Shown: one piece after another, positions 51,772-60,903 of the stretch | Position numbering within the stretch: the stretch's first letter is position 1 | Layout: every line of letters starts with the position of its first letter | NCBI GenBank assembly: GCA_965216205.1 | Contig: OZ244139.1 | Coordinates: 682,001-746,000 of the forward strand | Direction of reading: 5' to 3' | Length of the DNA: 64,000 nucleotides | From: CADEDH01 sp965216205 | GTDB lineage: Bacteria; Actinomycetota; Acidimicrobiia; Acidimicrobiales; SZUA-35 | The notes under the pieces: generated by a model | Told to the model about the DNA's origin: nothing | Database searches by the model: none | Seen by the model: the letters and a program-made list of their open reading frames with translations, nothing else | Position numbers and translations under genes: made by a program

Positions 51772-54159
51772 ATGACGAACCTGGCCGATCACCAGCCGCT
51801 GTCCGATTGGGCGACCCCGTCGCTCCCCACCGACGACGCTCCCTCCGAGGTGCCGATGCTCGGCCGTTCGGTCCGTCGGGTCGAGGATCAGCACCTGTTG
51901 ACCGGTCACGCCACCTACGTCGCGAACCTCGACATCGAGGGCGCCCTCTGCGCCCACTACGTCACGTCGATCCACGCCCACGCCATGATCGAGCGGGTCG
52001 ACACCACCGAAGCCGCCGCCCAGCCCGGCGTCATCACCGTGCTCAGCGCCGCCGACCTCGACCTCGGACAGTTCCCCGGCCTCGGCGAAGCCACCCCCCG
52101 CACCGTGCTCGCAGCCGACAAGGTCCGCTACGTGGGTGAACCGGTGGCGGTGGTCGTTGCCGAGACGGCAGCGGCGGCGGCCGACGCCGCCGAGCTCGTC
52201 GTCGTCGACTACGAACCCCTCCCGCCCGTCGTGGATCCGAGGACTGCGGCTGCGAACCCGTCGCACCTCTTCGACGAGCTCGGCACCAATGTGGCCGTCA
52301 CCGCGACGGGACCCGGCGAGCGGGAGCCGTCGGACTTCAGCGGCTGCGAGGTCGTGGTGGAGGGCGAGTTCGACGTCGCCCGGATCGCCCCCTGCCCGAT
52401 GGAGACCCGGGTAGCCGCCTCCCTGTGGACCGAGGAGGGTCGCCTCGTGCACTACGCCTCGTGCCAGGGCGTCCACCCGATCCAGAAGGGCCTCGCCGCG
52501 TTCTACGGCCTCGACGAGAGCGACGTCCGGGTCATCACCCAGGACGTGGGTGGCAGCTTCGGGGCGAAGGGCCGGTTCTACGCCGAAGACCTCCTCCTGC
52601 CCGAGCTGGCCCGCCGAACCGGTCGCCCGGTCCGATGGGTGCCGAACCGGTCGGCCGACATGGCCGGCCTCGGTCACTCCCGGGCCCAGCGCCAGACCGT
52701 CAAGATCGGCGGGATGCGCGACGGCACGATCAAGGCACTCGACGTTGGCCTCCTCGCCGACCTCGGCGCCTACCCGCTGACCGCCGGTGGCCTCGCCCGA
52801 AACACCGGCATGATCCTCCCCGGCCCGTTCGACATCGAGCAGGTCCACTGGGAGCTCACCGCTGTGGTCACCAACACGACCCCGATCGTCGCCTACCGGG
52901 GAGCCGGCCGGCCCGAGGCGGGCTCGCTGCTCGACCGGGCGGTCGACCTCTTCGCGGCCGAGATCGGTATGGACGCGGTGGAGGTCCGACGCAAGAACCT
53001 CCTCCCGGCCGACCGGATGCCGTTCACCAACCCCACCGGCCTCATCTACGACTCGGGCGACTACCACGAGGCCTTCGAGCTCGTGGTCGACGCCACCGGG
53101 TACGAGTCGGTCCGGGCGCAGCAGGCCGAGCGACGCCGGGCGGTCGAGGCCGGCGACGAGACCACGCTCCTCGGGGTCGGCTTCTCCAACTTCATCGACC
53201 GGACCGCCGGCATCCCGAACTCGGAGTACGGCTCCCTCGAGCTGCGGGAGGACGGCTCGTTCCGGGTGATCACCGGCTCGTCCCCCTATGGCCAGGGTCA
53301 CTACACGACCTGGGCGATGCTCGTCTCGGAGCGGACCGGCGTGCCCGTCGACGAGATCGAGGTGATCCACGGCGACACCGACATCGTCCCCCGGGGCGGT
53401 ATCACCGGTGGCTCCCGGTCCGCCCAACGGGCCGGATCGGCGGTGATCATCGCCACCGACGAGCTCGTGGAACAGGCCCGGCTCCAGGCCGCAGAGCTTC
53501 TCGAAGCCAACCCCGACGACGTCGTCCTCGACATCGGCAGCTCCCGGTTCCACGTCACCGGGGCCCCCGGCGCGTCGACCGTGGGCTGGGCCGAGGTCGC
53601 AGCCGCCAGACACGCCGCCACCGATGGCCACGAGGACCCCAACGACGACTACGTGCTCAAGTGCGAGTCCGACTTCCTCGGCGACGGGCCGACCGTTCCC
53701 TACGGGGCCTACGCCGCGGTGGTGGAGGTCGACGTCGAGACCGGCGAGGTGTCGCTCGAGCGTCTCGTGACCGTCGACGACGCCGGCACGGTCATCAACC
53801 CGATGATCCTCTTCGGTCAGATCCACGGCGCCCTCGGCCAGGGCATCGGCCAGGCGCTGTTCGAGGAGTTCCGCTACGACGATGAGGGCAACGCGATCAC
53901 GTCGAGCTTCCTCGACTACGCCTTCCCCTCGGCGGCCGAGATGCCCTCCTTCGAGTGCCAGGTCACCCAGAACCCGTCGCCGAACAACCCCAGCGGTTTC
54001 AAGGGGATCGCCGAGTCGGGTTGCATCGGTGCCGTGCCGGCGATCCAGAATGCAGTGATCGACGCGCTCTCCCACCTCGGTGTCCGCCACATCGATCTTC
54101 CGGTGACCCCCCAGCGGGTGTGGTCGGCGATCGAGGCGGCGCCCGGGGGATCGACGTGA
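51772..54159 (+). CDS. Xanthine dehydrogenase-family molybdenum subunit, form II CoxL-like
   Basis: A 795-residue molybdopterin-binding large subunit. The N-terminal aldehyde oxidase/xanthine dehydrogenase a/b hammerhead (VRRVEDQHLLTGHATYVANL...) is followed by the Mo-cofactor domains (QDVGGSFGAKG...). The active-site loop is AYRGAGR (374-380), the form II signature, not the AYRCSFR of true CO dehydrogenase, so aldehyde or heterocycle oxidation is more likely. Glu near the C-terminus (IAESGCIGAV) fits the catalytic base. No medium (FAD) or small (Fe-S) subunit gene is next to it. ATG 51772 has GAGAGAG upstream. Confidence 0.87.
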   Translation: MTNLADHQPLSDWATPSLPTDDAPSEVPMLGRSVRRVEDQHLLTGHATYVANLDIEGALCAHYVTSIHAHAMIERVDTTEAAAQPGVITVLSAADLDLGQFPGLGEATPRTVLAADKVRYVGEPVAVVVAETAAAAADAAELVVVDYEPLPPVVDPRTAAANPSHLFDELGTNVAVTATGPGEREPSDFSGCEVVVEGEFDVARIAPCPMETRVAASLWTEEGRLVHYASCQGVHPIQKGLAAFYGLDESDVRVITQDVGGSFGAKGRFYAEDLLLPELARRTGRPVRWVPNRSADMAGLGHSRAQRQTVKIGGMRDGTIKALDVGLLADLGAYPLTAGGLARNTGMILPGPFDIEQVHWELTAVVTNTTPIVAYRGAGRPEAGSLLDRAVDLFAAEIGMDAVEVRRKNLLPADRMPFTNPTGLIYDSGDYHEAFELVVDATGYESVRAQQAERRRAVEAGDETTLLGVGFSNFIDRTAGIPNSEYGSLELREDGSFRVITGSSPYGQGHYTTWAMLVSERTGVPVDEIEVIHGDTDIVPRGGITGGSRSAQRAGSAVIIATDELVEQARLQAAELLEANPDDVVLDIGSSRFHVTGAPGASTVGWAEVAAARHAATDGHEDPNDDYVLKCESDFLGDGPTVPYGAYAAVVEVDVETGEVSLERLVTVDDAGTVINPMILFGQIHGALGQGIGQALFEEFRYDDEGNAITSSFLDYAFPSAAEMPSFECQVTQNPSPNNPSGFKGIAESGCIGAVPAIQNAVIDALSHLGVRHIDLPVTPQRVWSAIEAAPGGST

Positions 54160-54185
54160 CGCCGCCGGAATCGTGAGGACCGTGG

Positions 54186-55472
54186 ATGGATGAGATCGGC
54201 ACGTCACCGGACCCGATCGGGTATGACGACGCCGAGATCGCCGCGATCCAACGGCGAACGCTCGGCGTGCTCTTCACGAGCGCGATCTTCGGTCGAGCGG
54301 CCATGTCGATGGCGTTCGCGGTGGCCGCGCTCCTCATCGCCGAGATGCTCGGCAGTGGAACGTGGGCCGGCTCGGCCACGGCCGCGGTCACGATCGGCAC
54401 TGCGTTCAGCGCATCGATCCTGAGCAGCTTCATGTATCAGCGGGGTCGGCGGCCCGGCCTGTCGCTCGGGTACGTGGCGGCCACCCTGGGTGGCCTGGTC
54501 GCCGTGTTCGCCGGGCAGAAGCTGTTCCTCGTGCTGTACCTGCTCGGGATCGTGCTGATCGGTGTCGGTCAGGGAGCGACCAACCTCGCTCGCTACGCCG
54601 CCGCCGATCTGGCGCCGGCCCAGAGTCGGGGGAAGGCGATCAGCTCCGTCGTCTTCGCCTCCACCGCCGGCGCCGTCGGCGGCCCGGCGCTGATCGGCCC
54701 GTCGGCCTGGGTGGCCAGGCAGTTCGACCTGAACGAGCTGACCGGGGGCTACATCTTCGCCACCGGCTTCTTCGTGATCGCCGGCCTGATCCTCTGGGTG
54801 GGGTTGCGACCCGATCCGCTCGTGGTGTCGGGTGGCCTGAAGAAGGTCGACGCCGGCGCCGATCGGCGAAGTGGTGGGTTCCGGGAGGGCATGGCGGCGA
54901 TCGCCGCCAACCCGCTCGCTCGGCTCGCCGCCATCGGTCTCGCGATCTCCCAGGCGGTGATGGTGATGGTCATGGCCATGACCCCGCTGCACATGGACGC
55001 CCACGGCCACACCCTCGGCATCATCGGGGCGGTCATCTCCGCCCACACGGCGGGGATGTACGCGTTCGCTCCGTTCGCGGGGTGGGCCTCCGACAAGTAC
55101 GGTCGGATCCCGGTCCTTGCCCTCGGCGGGATCGTGCTGCTGGCGGCGACGGTCATGACGGCGCTCGCCGGCGAGGCGCCGGCGCTCCTCATGTTCCCCG
55201 GGTTGTTCCTGCTCGGGCTCGGGTGGAGCTTCGGTATCGTCGCCTCGAGCGCGCTGCTGACGGAGGTGGTCCCTCCGGAATCGCAGGTCCCCGCCCAGGG
55301 CGCGGCCGACTTCATCACCAGCTTCATGAGCGGTGGCGGGGCGCTCGCCTCCGGTTTCGTCTTCACGATGGCCGGTTTCCACGTGCTGTCGATGCTCGGC
55401 ATCGCCGCGTCGGGCATCGTGCTCGTCTACGCCTTCTACCACCACCGGGCAACCCCCCTCGTCGCACACTGA
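54186..55472 (+). CDS. MFS transporter
   Basis: A 428-residue major facilitator with about 12 hydrophobic spans and the motif A-like GWASDKYGRIPVLAL between the halves. The first-half counterpart (SFMYQRGRRPGLSLG) is less typical. It starts 26 bases after the CoxL-like gene on the same strand and may be co-transcribed, perhaps importing or exporting that enzyme's substrate; this is inference from position. Substrate unknown. Confidence 0.82.
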   Translation: MDEIGTSPDPIGYDDAEIAAIQRRTLGVLFTSAIFGRAAMSMAFAVAALLIAEMLGSGTWAGSATAAVTIGTAFSASILSSFMYQRGRRPGLSLGYVAATLGGLVAVFAGQKLFLVLYLLGIVLIGVGQGATNLARYAAADLAPAQSRGKAISSVVFASTAGAVGGPALIGPSAWVARQFDLNELTGGYIFATGFFVIAGLILWVGLRPDPLVVSGGLKKVDAGADRRSGGFREGMAAIAANPLARLAAIGLAISQAVMVMVMAMTPLHMDAHGHTLGIIGAVISAHTAGMYAFAPFAGWASDKYGRIPVLALGGIVLLAATVMTALAGEAPALLMFPGLFLLGLGWSFGIVASSALLTEVVPPESQVPAQGAADFITSFMSGGGALASGFVFTMAGFHVLSMLGIAASGIVLVYAFYHHRATPLVAH

Positions 55473-55516
55473 GCTGCGCTGGCTCCGGGCAGGCGGCGTG
55501 GCCACGCAGCGGCGGC

Positions 55517-56446
55517 TCAACGGCGAGATGGCACGTCGATAGTGGCGAGGTCCTCGGCCACGACCACGTCGTCGTGGACGGCGCCCGCCTCGTCGCCGAA
55601 CACGCGGCTGTCGGGGTAGCGGGCGGAGAAGTGGGCGAGCACGAGCCGTCTCGCGCCTGCGTCCCGGGCGATCGTGGCCGCCTGCCGGGCGGTGAGGTGC
55701 TTGTACCTGGCGGCCAGGTCGGCATCGGCGTCGAGAAACGTCGACTCGCACACGAGCAGATCGACCCCCGCCGCCAACTCCTCGGCGGCCCGGCAACGGC
55801 TCGTGTCCATCACGAACGCCATCGACTGGCCGGGGCGTGGTGTCGACACCTGCTCGATGCCGACCGTGCCCCGCTCGGTGTCGAGCCGACCGTCCCGGAC
55901 GAGTCGGCCGACGTCGGGTCCGGCGATGCCGAACGCATCGAGCGCCGCTGGCAGGAGCCGTGTCCCGTCGGGCTCGTCGAGCCGGAACCCGAACGTCGTC
56001 ACCCGATGATCGAGCCGGCGGGCGGAGATGGTGCCGGTCGGACCGAGCTCGAGTGCCGGCCCGTCGGCTTCGATCGGGACCGGTACGGCCTCGCTCGTGT
56101 CGTGGAACACGGTCGCGGTCCGCAGGCGCTCGAAGTACGGCAGCCCGTCGGCGGGGAACACCACCGGGAGCGGGCCGAGCGACGGCGAGGCCGAGCGATT
56201 GTCGAGCGCACGGCGCTGGATCACCCCCGGGAGGCCGAGGCAGTGATCGCCGTGGAAGTGGGTGATGCACACGGCGGTCGCTCTGGCGATCGCCACGCCG
56301 GCGAGGATGCACTGTCGCTGGGTCCCCTCGCCCGGGTCGAACAGCACGAGCTGATCGTCCCACCGCAACGCGTAGCTATTGTGGTTCCTATGACGGGTGG
56401 GAGCCTGGCTGGCGGTACCGAGCACGATGAGCTGCCTGGCGGTCAT
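55517..56446 (-). CDS. rnz: Ribonuclease Z
   Basis: A 309-residue metallo-beta-lactamase enzyme that removes tRNA 3' trailers. The zinc motif is ITHFHGDHCLGLPG (His63, His65, Asp67, His68); the N-terminal FDPGEGTQRQ segment and C-terminal VCESTFLDADADLAARYKHLTARQAA, with VLAHFSARY, are typical of RNase Z. The start has a GGGAGGG ribosome site. It converges on the MFS gene and diverges from the Pgl-like gene. Confidence 0.9.
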   Translation of the reverse strand: MTARQLIVLGTASQAPTRHRNHNSYALRWDDQLVLFDPGEGTQRQCILAGVAIARATAVCITHFHGDHCLGLPGVIQRRALDNRSASPSLGPLPVVFPADGLPYFERLRTATVFHDTSEAVPVPIEADGPALELGPTGTISARRLDHRVTTFGFRLDEPDGTRLLPAALDAFGIAGPDVGRLVRDGRLDTERGTVGIEQVSTPRPGQSMAFVMDTSRCRAAEELAAGVDLLVCESTFLDADADLAARYKHLTARQAATIARDAGARRLVLAHFSARYPDSRVFGDEAGAVHDDVVVAEDLATIDVPSRR

Positions 56447-56487
56447 CGCGTCCCTCCCGTCGACGGCGACGCGGTCGAGCGACCGTA

Positions 56488-57231
56488 GTGGCGGCCACGG
56501 CGGGCGACAATCCCCTGCACGAGGACCTGCACCGGCTCCGGATCGAGCCGGTCGACGGCTGGGCCGTCGCTGCCGCCGATCTGTTCGCCCACGCGATCGA
56601 GGTGGCCGTCGAGCACCGGGAGCGGTGCCTGCTCGCCCTCAGCGGTGGGCCACAGCCACAGCCGATGTTCGACGAGCTCGCCACCCGGAAGCTGCGATGG
56701 GATCGGGTCGTCGTGCTCCAGATCGACGAGCTCCTCGTTCCCCACGGTGATCCACGACGCCACGCCGACCAGCATCGCGCCGCCTTCGGCCACCTCGGGG
56801 CTACCTGGCTCGACCTTCCCGTCGACCGTCTGCTGCCCGGTCCCGATCCCGACCCCGACCAGCTCGACGAGGTCATCGCCGACACCACCGCCCATCTGGT
56901 GGAGTTCGCCGACGAGCCACCCGTGATCGACATCGCCCAACTGTGCCTCGGTCGAGGCGGCAGCACCGCCTCGTTGTTCCGAGGCGATCCGGCGAGCGTC
57001 GAGCTCCGCCGGTATCTCGCCCTCACCGAACCTCACGACGGTCACCGTCGGCTCACGATGACCCGCCCCGTCTTCGACCGGGCCCGGCTGGCGATCTGGC
57101 TGGTGCGGGGGATCGAGTCAGCCGGTCCACTCGGGCAGCTCCTCGCCGGCGACCTGACGATCCCCGCAGGCGTGATCCGGCCGCGCCAGTCGATCGTGAT
57201 CGCCGACACCGACGCCGCCCGACAACCCTGA
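56488..57231 (+). CDS. 6-phosphogluconolactonase/glucosamine-6-phosphate isomerase-family protein
   Basis: A 247-residue protein of the NagB/Pgl fold. LALSGGPQPQPMFDEL matches the phosphate-binding start of Pgl (usually LSGGSTP), VVVLQIDELLVP its DERxVP-like acidic segment, and LCLGRGGSTASLF the GxGxDGHxASLF motif with Asp-Gly-His replaced by Gly-Gly-Ser. The missing histidine and aspartate make normal lactonase activity uncertain. GTG 56488. No other pentose-phosphate gene is adjacent. Confidence 0.72.
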   Translation: MAATAGDNPLHEDLHRLRIEPVDGWAVAAADLFAHAIEVAVEHRERCLLALSGGPQPQPMFDELATRKLRWDRVVVLQIDELLVPHGDPRRHADQHRAAFGHLGATWLDLPVDRLLPGPDPDPDQLDEVIADTTAHLVEFADEPPVIDIAQLCLGRGGSTASLFRGDPASVELRRYLALTEPHDGHRRLTMTRPVFDRARLAIWLVRGIESAGPLGQLLAGDLTIPAGVIRPRQSIVIADTDAARQP

Positions 57232-57309
57232 GCCACCACGCTCGCCGCGCCCGTCCAGGGTCGGTCGGTCCTCACGACGGTGGGCAGGAGCGCCGGCGGT
57301 GGTCGATTC

Positions 57310-58272
57310 TCATGGGAGTCGGAGGGTGGCGATCACGGGCCGATGGTCGCTGGTGGCGTTGTCGCCGACGTCCATCGCCAAGACCTCGAAGTGCTCGGTG
57401 GCGAGCACGTGGTCGAGGCGCAGGACGGTGGGCCAGATCCTCGCGTTCGGCCACGTCGCATCGAGGCCGCATCCCTTCGGTCCGTGGGCGTCGGTCCAGC
57501 CCGACTCGAGAATGGCCCGGAACTGCTCGTGATCGTCGGTGGCGTTGAAGTCGCCAACGAGCAACGCTGGCGACGAGGTGTCGGCCCTGGACAACTGGTC
57601 GAGCTGCTGGTCCCACGCCGCGGTCCCGGCGCCGCTGGTGGGTGACGTCACGTGTATCGCCCCGAGTCGGAAGGGGCCGGTCGGACCCTCGATCGTGGTG
57701 CGCAGCACCGGCGTGCTGTCGTCGAGCTGTTCGAGGGCCGCCTCGCTGATGGGGAACCGGCTCCAGACCGCGAGGCCATTGACGTCCTGATCGGAGGGCT
57801 CCGACGCCCGGTAGCGGTAGTCGCCGGTGAGGAGCGGATGGGCGGCGAGCTCGTCGAGCAGCGACGGCCAGACCTCCTGGAGCACGAGGATGTCGGCGTC
57901 GGACGCATCGATCGAGCGGGCGATCGGGTCTGATTCACCGCGCTGCCACCACACGTTGTGGGAGTAGATGGAGAAGGCGTCGTCGCTGGTGGCCGGCTCG
58001 CACCCGACGACGGCGCCGATGCTCACGAACGAAGCCACGTAGCCGGTGGCCAGACCGACGAAGGCCAGCGTGAGCCGACGATCCCACGCCCGCCACACAG
58101 CGACCGCCAACCCGATCAGCGGAACGATCACGAGGGGTGAGAACGCCACCAGCGCCACGACGAGCTGCGAGCTCGCCCGGAACCAGCGCAGCACGAGGCC
58201 GAACAGTACGACCGCAGCCAACAGCCAGCCGACGATCGGCGAGGAGTGGGTCCGCCGTTGCCGCCGTCTCAC
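57310..58272 (-). CDS. Membrane-anchored endonuclease/exonuclease/phosphatase family protein
   Basis: About 320 residues: three N-terminal membrane spans (SPIVGWLLAAVVLFGLVLRW, VVALVAFSPLVIVPLIGLAVAVW, TLAFVGLATGYVASFVSIGAVVGC) and a C-terminal EEP domain. Catalytic features are SHNVWW (Asn), VLQEVW (Glu metal ligand), HVTSP, LLVGDFNATDD (Asp, Asn) and SDHRPVIA (final Asp-His). Likely an extracytoplasmic phosphodiesterase. GTG 58272 is chosen because the frame upstream runs through a repeat element; ATG 58425 is the alternative. Confidence 0.78.
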   Translation of the reverse strand: MRRRQRRTHSSPIVGWLLAAVVLFGLVLRWFRASSQLVVALVAFSPLVIVPLIGLAVAVWRAWDRRLTLAFVGLATGYVASFVSIGAVVGCEPATSDDAFSIYSHNVWWQRGESDPIARSIDASDADILVLQEVWPSLLDELAAHPLLTGDYRYRASEPSDQDVNGLAVWSRFPISEAALEQLDDSTPVLRTTIEGPTGPFRLGAIHVTSPTSGAGTAAWDQQLDQLSRADTSSPALLVGDFNATDDHEQFRAILESGWTDAHGPKGCGLDATWPNARIWPTVLRLDHVLATEHFEVLAMDVGDNATSDHRPVIATLRLP

Positions 58273-58373
58273 TCGGCGACCCCGCTCGCTTCGCTGGCTG
58301 CTTGTTGCTGGGGGCTGGCGCCCCCAGACCCCATCGGGTCCGCCGATGCTTCGGCGACCCCGCTCGCTTCGCT
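58273..58373. repeat. REP-like element with flanking 23-bp direct repeats
   Basis: TCGGCGACCCCGCTCGCTTC occurs at 58273 and again at 58351 (23 identical bases in all). Between them lies a GC-rich hairpin CTGGGGGC-tggc-GCCCCCAG (58308-58327) and a short one at CGCCGA-tgct-TCGGCG. This resembles extragenic palindromic elements seen scattered in other high-GC bacteria. It sits between divergent EEP and miaB genes. Confidence 0.65.
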
Positions 58374-58446
58374 CGCAGCAACCACGTTCGCATGGTGCCC
58401 CAAGTCGCGGCGGAACCGGTGTCATCGGTCCAATACCCTCTATCGG

Positions 58447-59901
58447 GTGACGAGTGATCGGCTGACGAGCGATCGGACGATGAGGCGCTACTACCTGCAG
58501 ACCTTCGGTTGCCAGATGAACGAGCACGACTCCGAGCGCATCGCCGGCATGCTCGAGGCCGACGGCTACGAGCCCACCGACAGTGCCGACCGGGCCGACG
58601 TGGTGGTGCTCAACACGTGCTGCATCCGGGAGAACGCCGACAACAAGCTCTACGGGACGCTCGGCAACCTGAAGCCGCTGAAGGACGCGAACCCCGACCT
58701 CCAGATCGTGGTCGGTGGTTGCCTGGCCCAGAAGGACCGGGAGCTGATCCAGGAGCGGGCTGGCCACGTCGACGTGGTGTTCGGCACCCACAACGTGCAT
58801 CGGGCAGCCGAGCTGCTGGCCGACGCCCGCACGTCGGGGCCGATCACCGAGATCTGGGAGGAGGCCGCACTCGACGAGGCCGAGGCATTCCCCTCCGCCC
58901 TGCCCGTCCGTCGGGAGGTCGACTACCAGGCGTGGCTGACCATCCAGATCGGGTGCGACAACTCGTGCGCGTTCTGCATCGTGCCGTCGGTCCGCGGGGC
59001 CGAGATCAGTAGACCCGTCGACCAGATAGTCGACGAAGCCCGAGCCCTGGCGGCCAGCGGTGTCACCGAGGTGACCCTGCTGGGCCAGAACGTGAACTCC
59101 TACGGGCGCGATCTCGCCCTCGCGGCGAGGCGGGGCGGCGCCGACGTTCGCGTCCGACCGCTGTTCGCCGATCTGTTGCGCCAGGTCGGCGCCGTCGAGG
59201 GCCTTCGCCGGGTCCGCTACACCAGTCCCCACCCGAAGGACATGACCACCGACGTGTTCGAGGCGATGGCCGAGACACCTTCCGTGGTGCCGCATCTGCA
59301 CTTCCCGCTCCAGTCGGGCTCCGATCGGGTGCTGGCGGCGATGCACCGCGGCTACACGGCGGAGCGCTACCTGTCGAAGCTCGCCGAGGCTCGGGCCACG
59401 ATCGACGACCTCGCCGTGACCACCGACATCATCGTCGGCTTCCCCGGCGAGACCGACGACGACTTCGCCGCCACGCTGGAGGTGGCGTCCGAGGCCGCGT
59501 TCGACAGTGCGTACACCTTCGTGTTCTCGCCCCGTCCGGGAACCGAGGCGGCCATGATGACCGACCGCTTCTGCGATCCCGACGAGGTCCGCGATCGCTA
59601 CGACCGGCTTCGCACGGTCATCGAGCGCTCGGCGCTGGCCAGGTACCGGGCCCGGATCGGGAGGATCGAGGAGGTGATCGTGGAGGGACCGTCGAAGAAG
59701 GACCCCACCGTGCTCACCGGCAGGACCGCGCAGAACAAGCTCGTCCACTTCTCCTCCGAGCCGCTGAAGGCCGGCACCTACGCCACCGTCGCGATCGGCG
59801 ACGCCGCCCACCAGTACCTGACCGGCGAACTGGTGGCGGTCACCTCTCGAGCCCGCCACCGGACGCGGCTCGCCGTCACGGCCACCCACTCGTCCGGTTG
59901 A
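58447..59901 (+). CDS. miaB: tRNA-2-methylthio-N6-dimethylallyladenosine synthase MiaB
   Basis: A 484-residue radical-SAM methylthiotransferase acting on i6A37 of tRNA. N-terminal cysteines lie in QTFGCQMNEHDSER, NTCCIRENADNK and VGGCLAQK; the radical-SAM cluster is CDNSCAFCIVPSVRG; a TRAM domain closes it. TACCCT (58434-58439) ends 7 bases before GTG 58447, supporting this start over ATG 58480. Its 3' end overlaps the convergent AraC gene by 26 bases. RimO, the paralogue, is at 39429. Confidence 0.93.
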   Translation: MTSDRLTSDRTMRRYYLQTFGCQMNEHDSERIAGMLEADGYEPTDSADRADVVVLNTCCIRENADNKLYGTLGNLKPLKDANPDLQIVVGGCLAQKDRELIQERAGHVDVVFGTHNVHRAAELLADARTSGPITEIWEEAALDEAEAFPSALPVRREVDYQAWLTIQIGCDNSCAFCIVPSVRGAEISRPVDQIVDEARALAASGVTEVTLLGQNVNSYGRDLALAARRGGADVRVRPLFADLLRQVGAVEGLRRVRYTSPHPKDMTTDVFEAMAETPSVVPHLHFPLQSGSDRVLAAMHRGYTAERYLSKLAEARATIDDLAVTTDIIVGFPGETDDDFAATLEVASEAAFDSAYTFVFSPRPGTEAAMMTDRFCDPDEVRDRYDRLRTVIERSALARYRARIGRIEEVIVEGPSKKDPTVLTGRTAQNKLVHFSSEPLKAGTYATVAIGDAAHQYLTGELVAVTSRARHRTRLAVTATHSSG

Positions 59902-60784
59902 GATAGGCCGACGGCGAAGTCCCCAGGTGACGGCGGAAGTCGCGGGTCAGGTGGGCCTGATCGGCGTAGCCCAGCTCGGCGGCCACCGCTGCCCAACCGC
60001 GCCACGGCTCGCCCCGCTCGGTCGCCTGCCGTGCGGCCTCGGCCGCTTCGATGATCCGCCACCGGCGGATCACGAAGGCAGGCCCCACGCCAACGTGCTG
60101 ATCGAACTGGCGCTGGAGGGTGCGGATGCTCACGCCGGCGTCACTGGCCAACTGTGCCACCCGACAGATGGTGCGATCGTGCTCGGCCCGCTCGGCGGTG
60201 GCTGCGACCTCCCGGGCCTCGGCCACCAGGGTCGGGTTCCGGTCGGCCAGCGCCTCGGTCAGCGCATGTCGGAGGACGGCCGCCCGGCTGGCGTTGTCGG
60301 GCTCGGTCGCCACCGTGGCCACCGTCCGGGGGCCATCGAGACCGGGGATCGCGTGGTCGAGCGACAGCTCGGCGTCGAGCGTCGCTCGAGCCGGGCCGTC
60401 GACCAGCACCCCGAGCCCTCCGACCGTGGTCCTGGCTGCAACCGTCCATCCGGCCACGGACAGCAACCGATGGCTGACCCCGGTCAGCACCCCGTAGAGA
60501 CGACCCGCCGGCGGGTCGAGCGGCACGCCACGGTCGTCGAGCGTGCCGACGCTCACGTTGCCGGCCGGATGGTTGAGGACCGGCTGGTCGTGGGTCACGC
60601 CTTCGGGGAGGTCCCAGGCGACCGACCAGAACCAGGCGATCACGCCGTCGAGGTCGTCGCCGGGAGGATGGCGGGCGAAGTCGACGTGGCGCAACATGGT
60701 CGCCGGGTCCACGATGCCCCGGGTGTCGTCGGGAAGCGCGTCCGTCACGGCCGCCCGCCGGTCACCGCTGCGTGACGTCCCCAT
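59876..60784 (-). CDS. AraC-family transcriptional regulator
   Basis: A 302-residue regulator. The C-terminal double HTH is clear: VAQLASDAGVSIRTLQRQFDQHVGVGPAFVIRRWRI and WAAVAAELGYADQAHLTRDFRRHLGTSPSAYL. The N-terminal domain (LNHPAGNVSVGTLDDRG...) is of the kind seen in AraC proteins with a DUF6597-like sensor region; ligand unknown. Start at 60784 because TACCCT (60792-60797, minus) ends 7 bases before it; the frame extends to 60838. It lies head-to-head with the TIGR03086 gene, a possible target. Confidence 0.85.
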   Translation of the reverse strand: MGTSRSGDRRAAVTDALPDDTRGIVDPATMLRHVDFARHPPGDDLDGVIAWFWSVAWDLPEGVTHDQPVLNHPAGNVSVGTLDDRGVPLDPPAGRLYGVLTGVSHRLLSVAGWTVAARTTVGGLGVLVDGPARATLDAELSLDHAIPGLDGPRTVATVATEPDNASRAAVLRHALTEALADRNPTLVAEAREVAATAERAEHDRTICRVAQLASDAGVSIRTLQRQFDQHVGVGPAFVIRRWRIIEAAEAARQATERGEPWRGWAAVAAELGYADQAHLTRDFRRHLGTSPSAYLNRTSGWP

Positions 60785-60903
60785 CGCCTGAAGGGTAGTG
60801 GTCAAGGGGTTGCCCCGAGACCAGCCAGCGGCCTCCACCGAGGGTGTCGAGGTTGGCGTCGATGTTCAAGCCCGGGCTCGCGTACCCGGCGTACGTTCGA
60901 CCT

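Noticed and set aside
50383..54207. A 1274-codon open frame on the minus strand
   Set aside because: Lies antisense to recA end, the GuaB-like and CoxL-like genes, which have clear motifs; long antisense frames are expected at this GC content, and its translation shows no family motif.
57310..59889. 859-codon minus-strand frame that would extend the EEP gene across miaB
   Set aside because: The upstream part is antisense to miaB and a repeat element; only the C-terminal ~320 residues have a family match.
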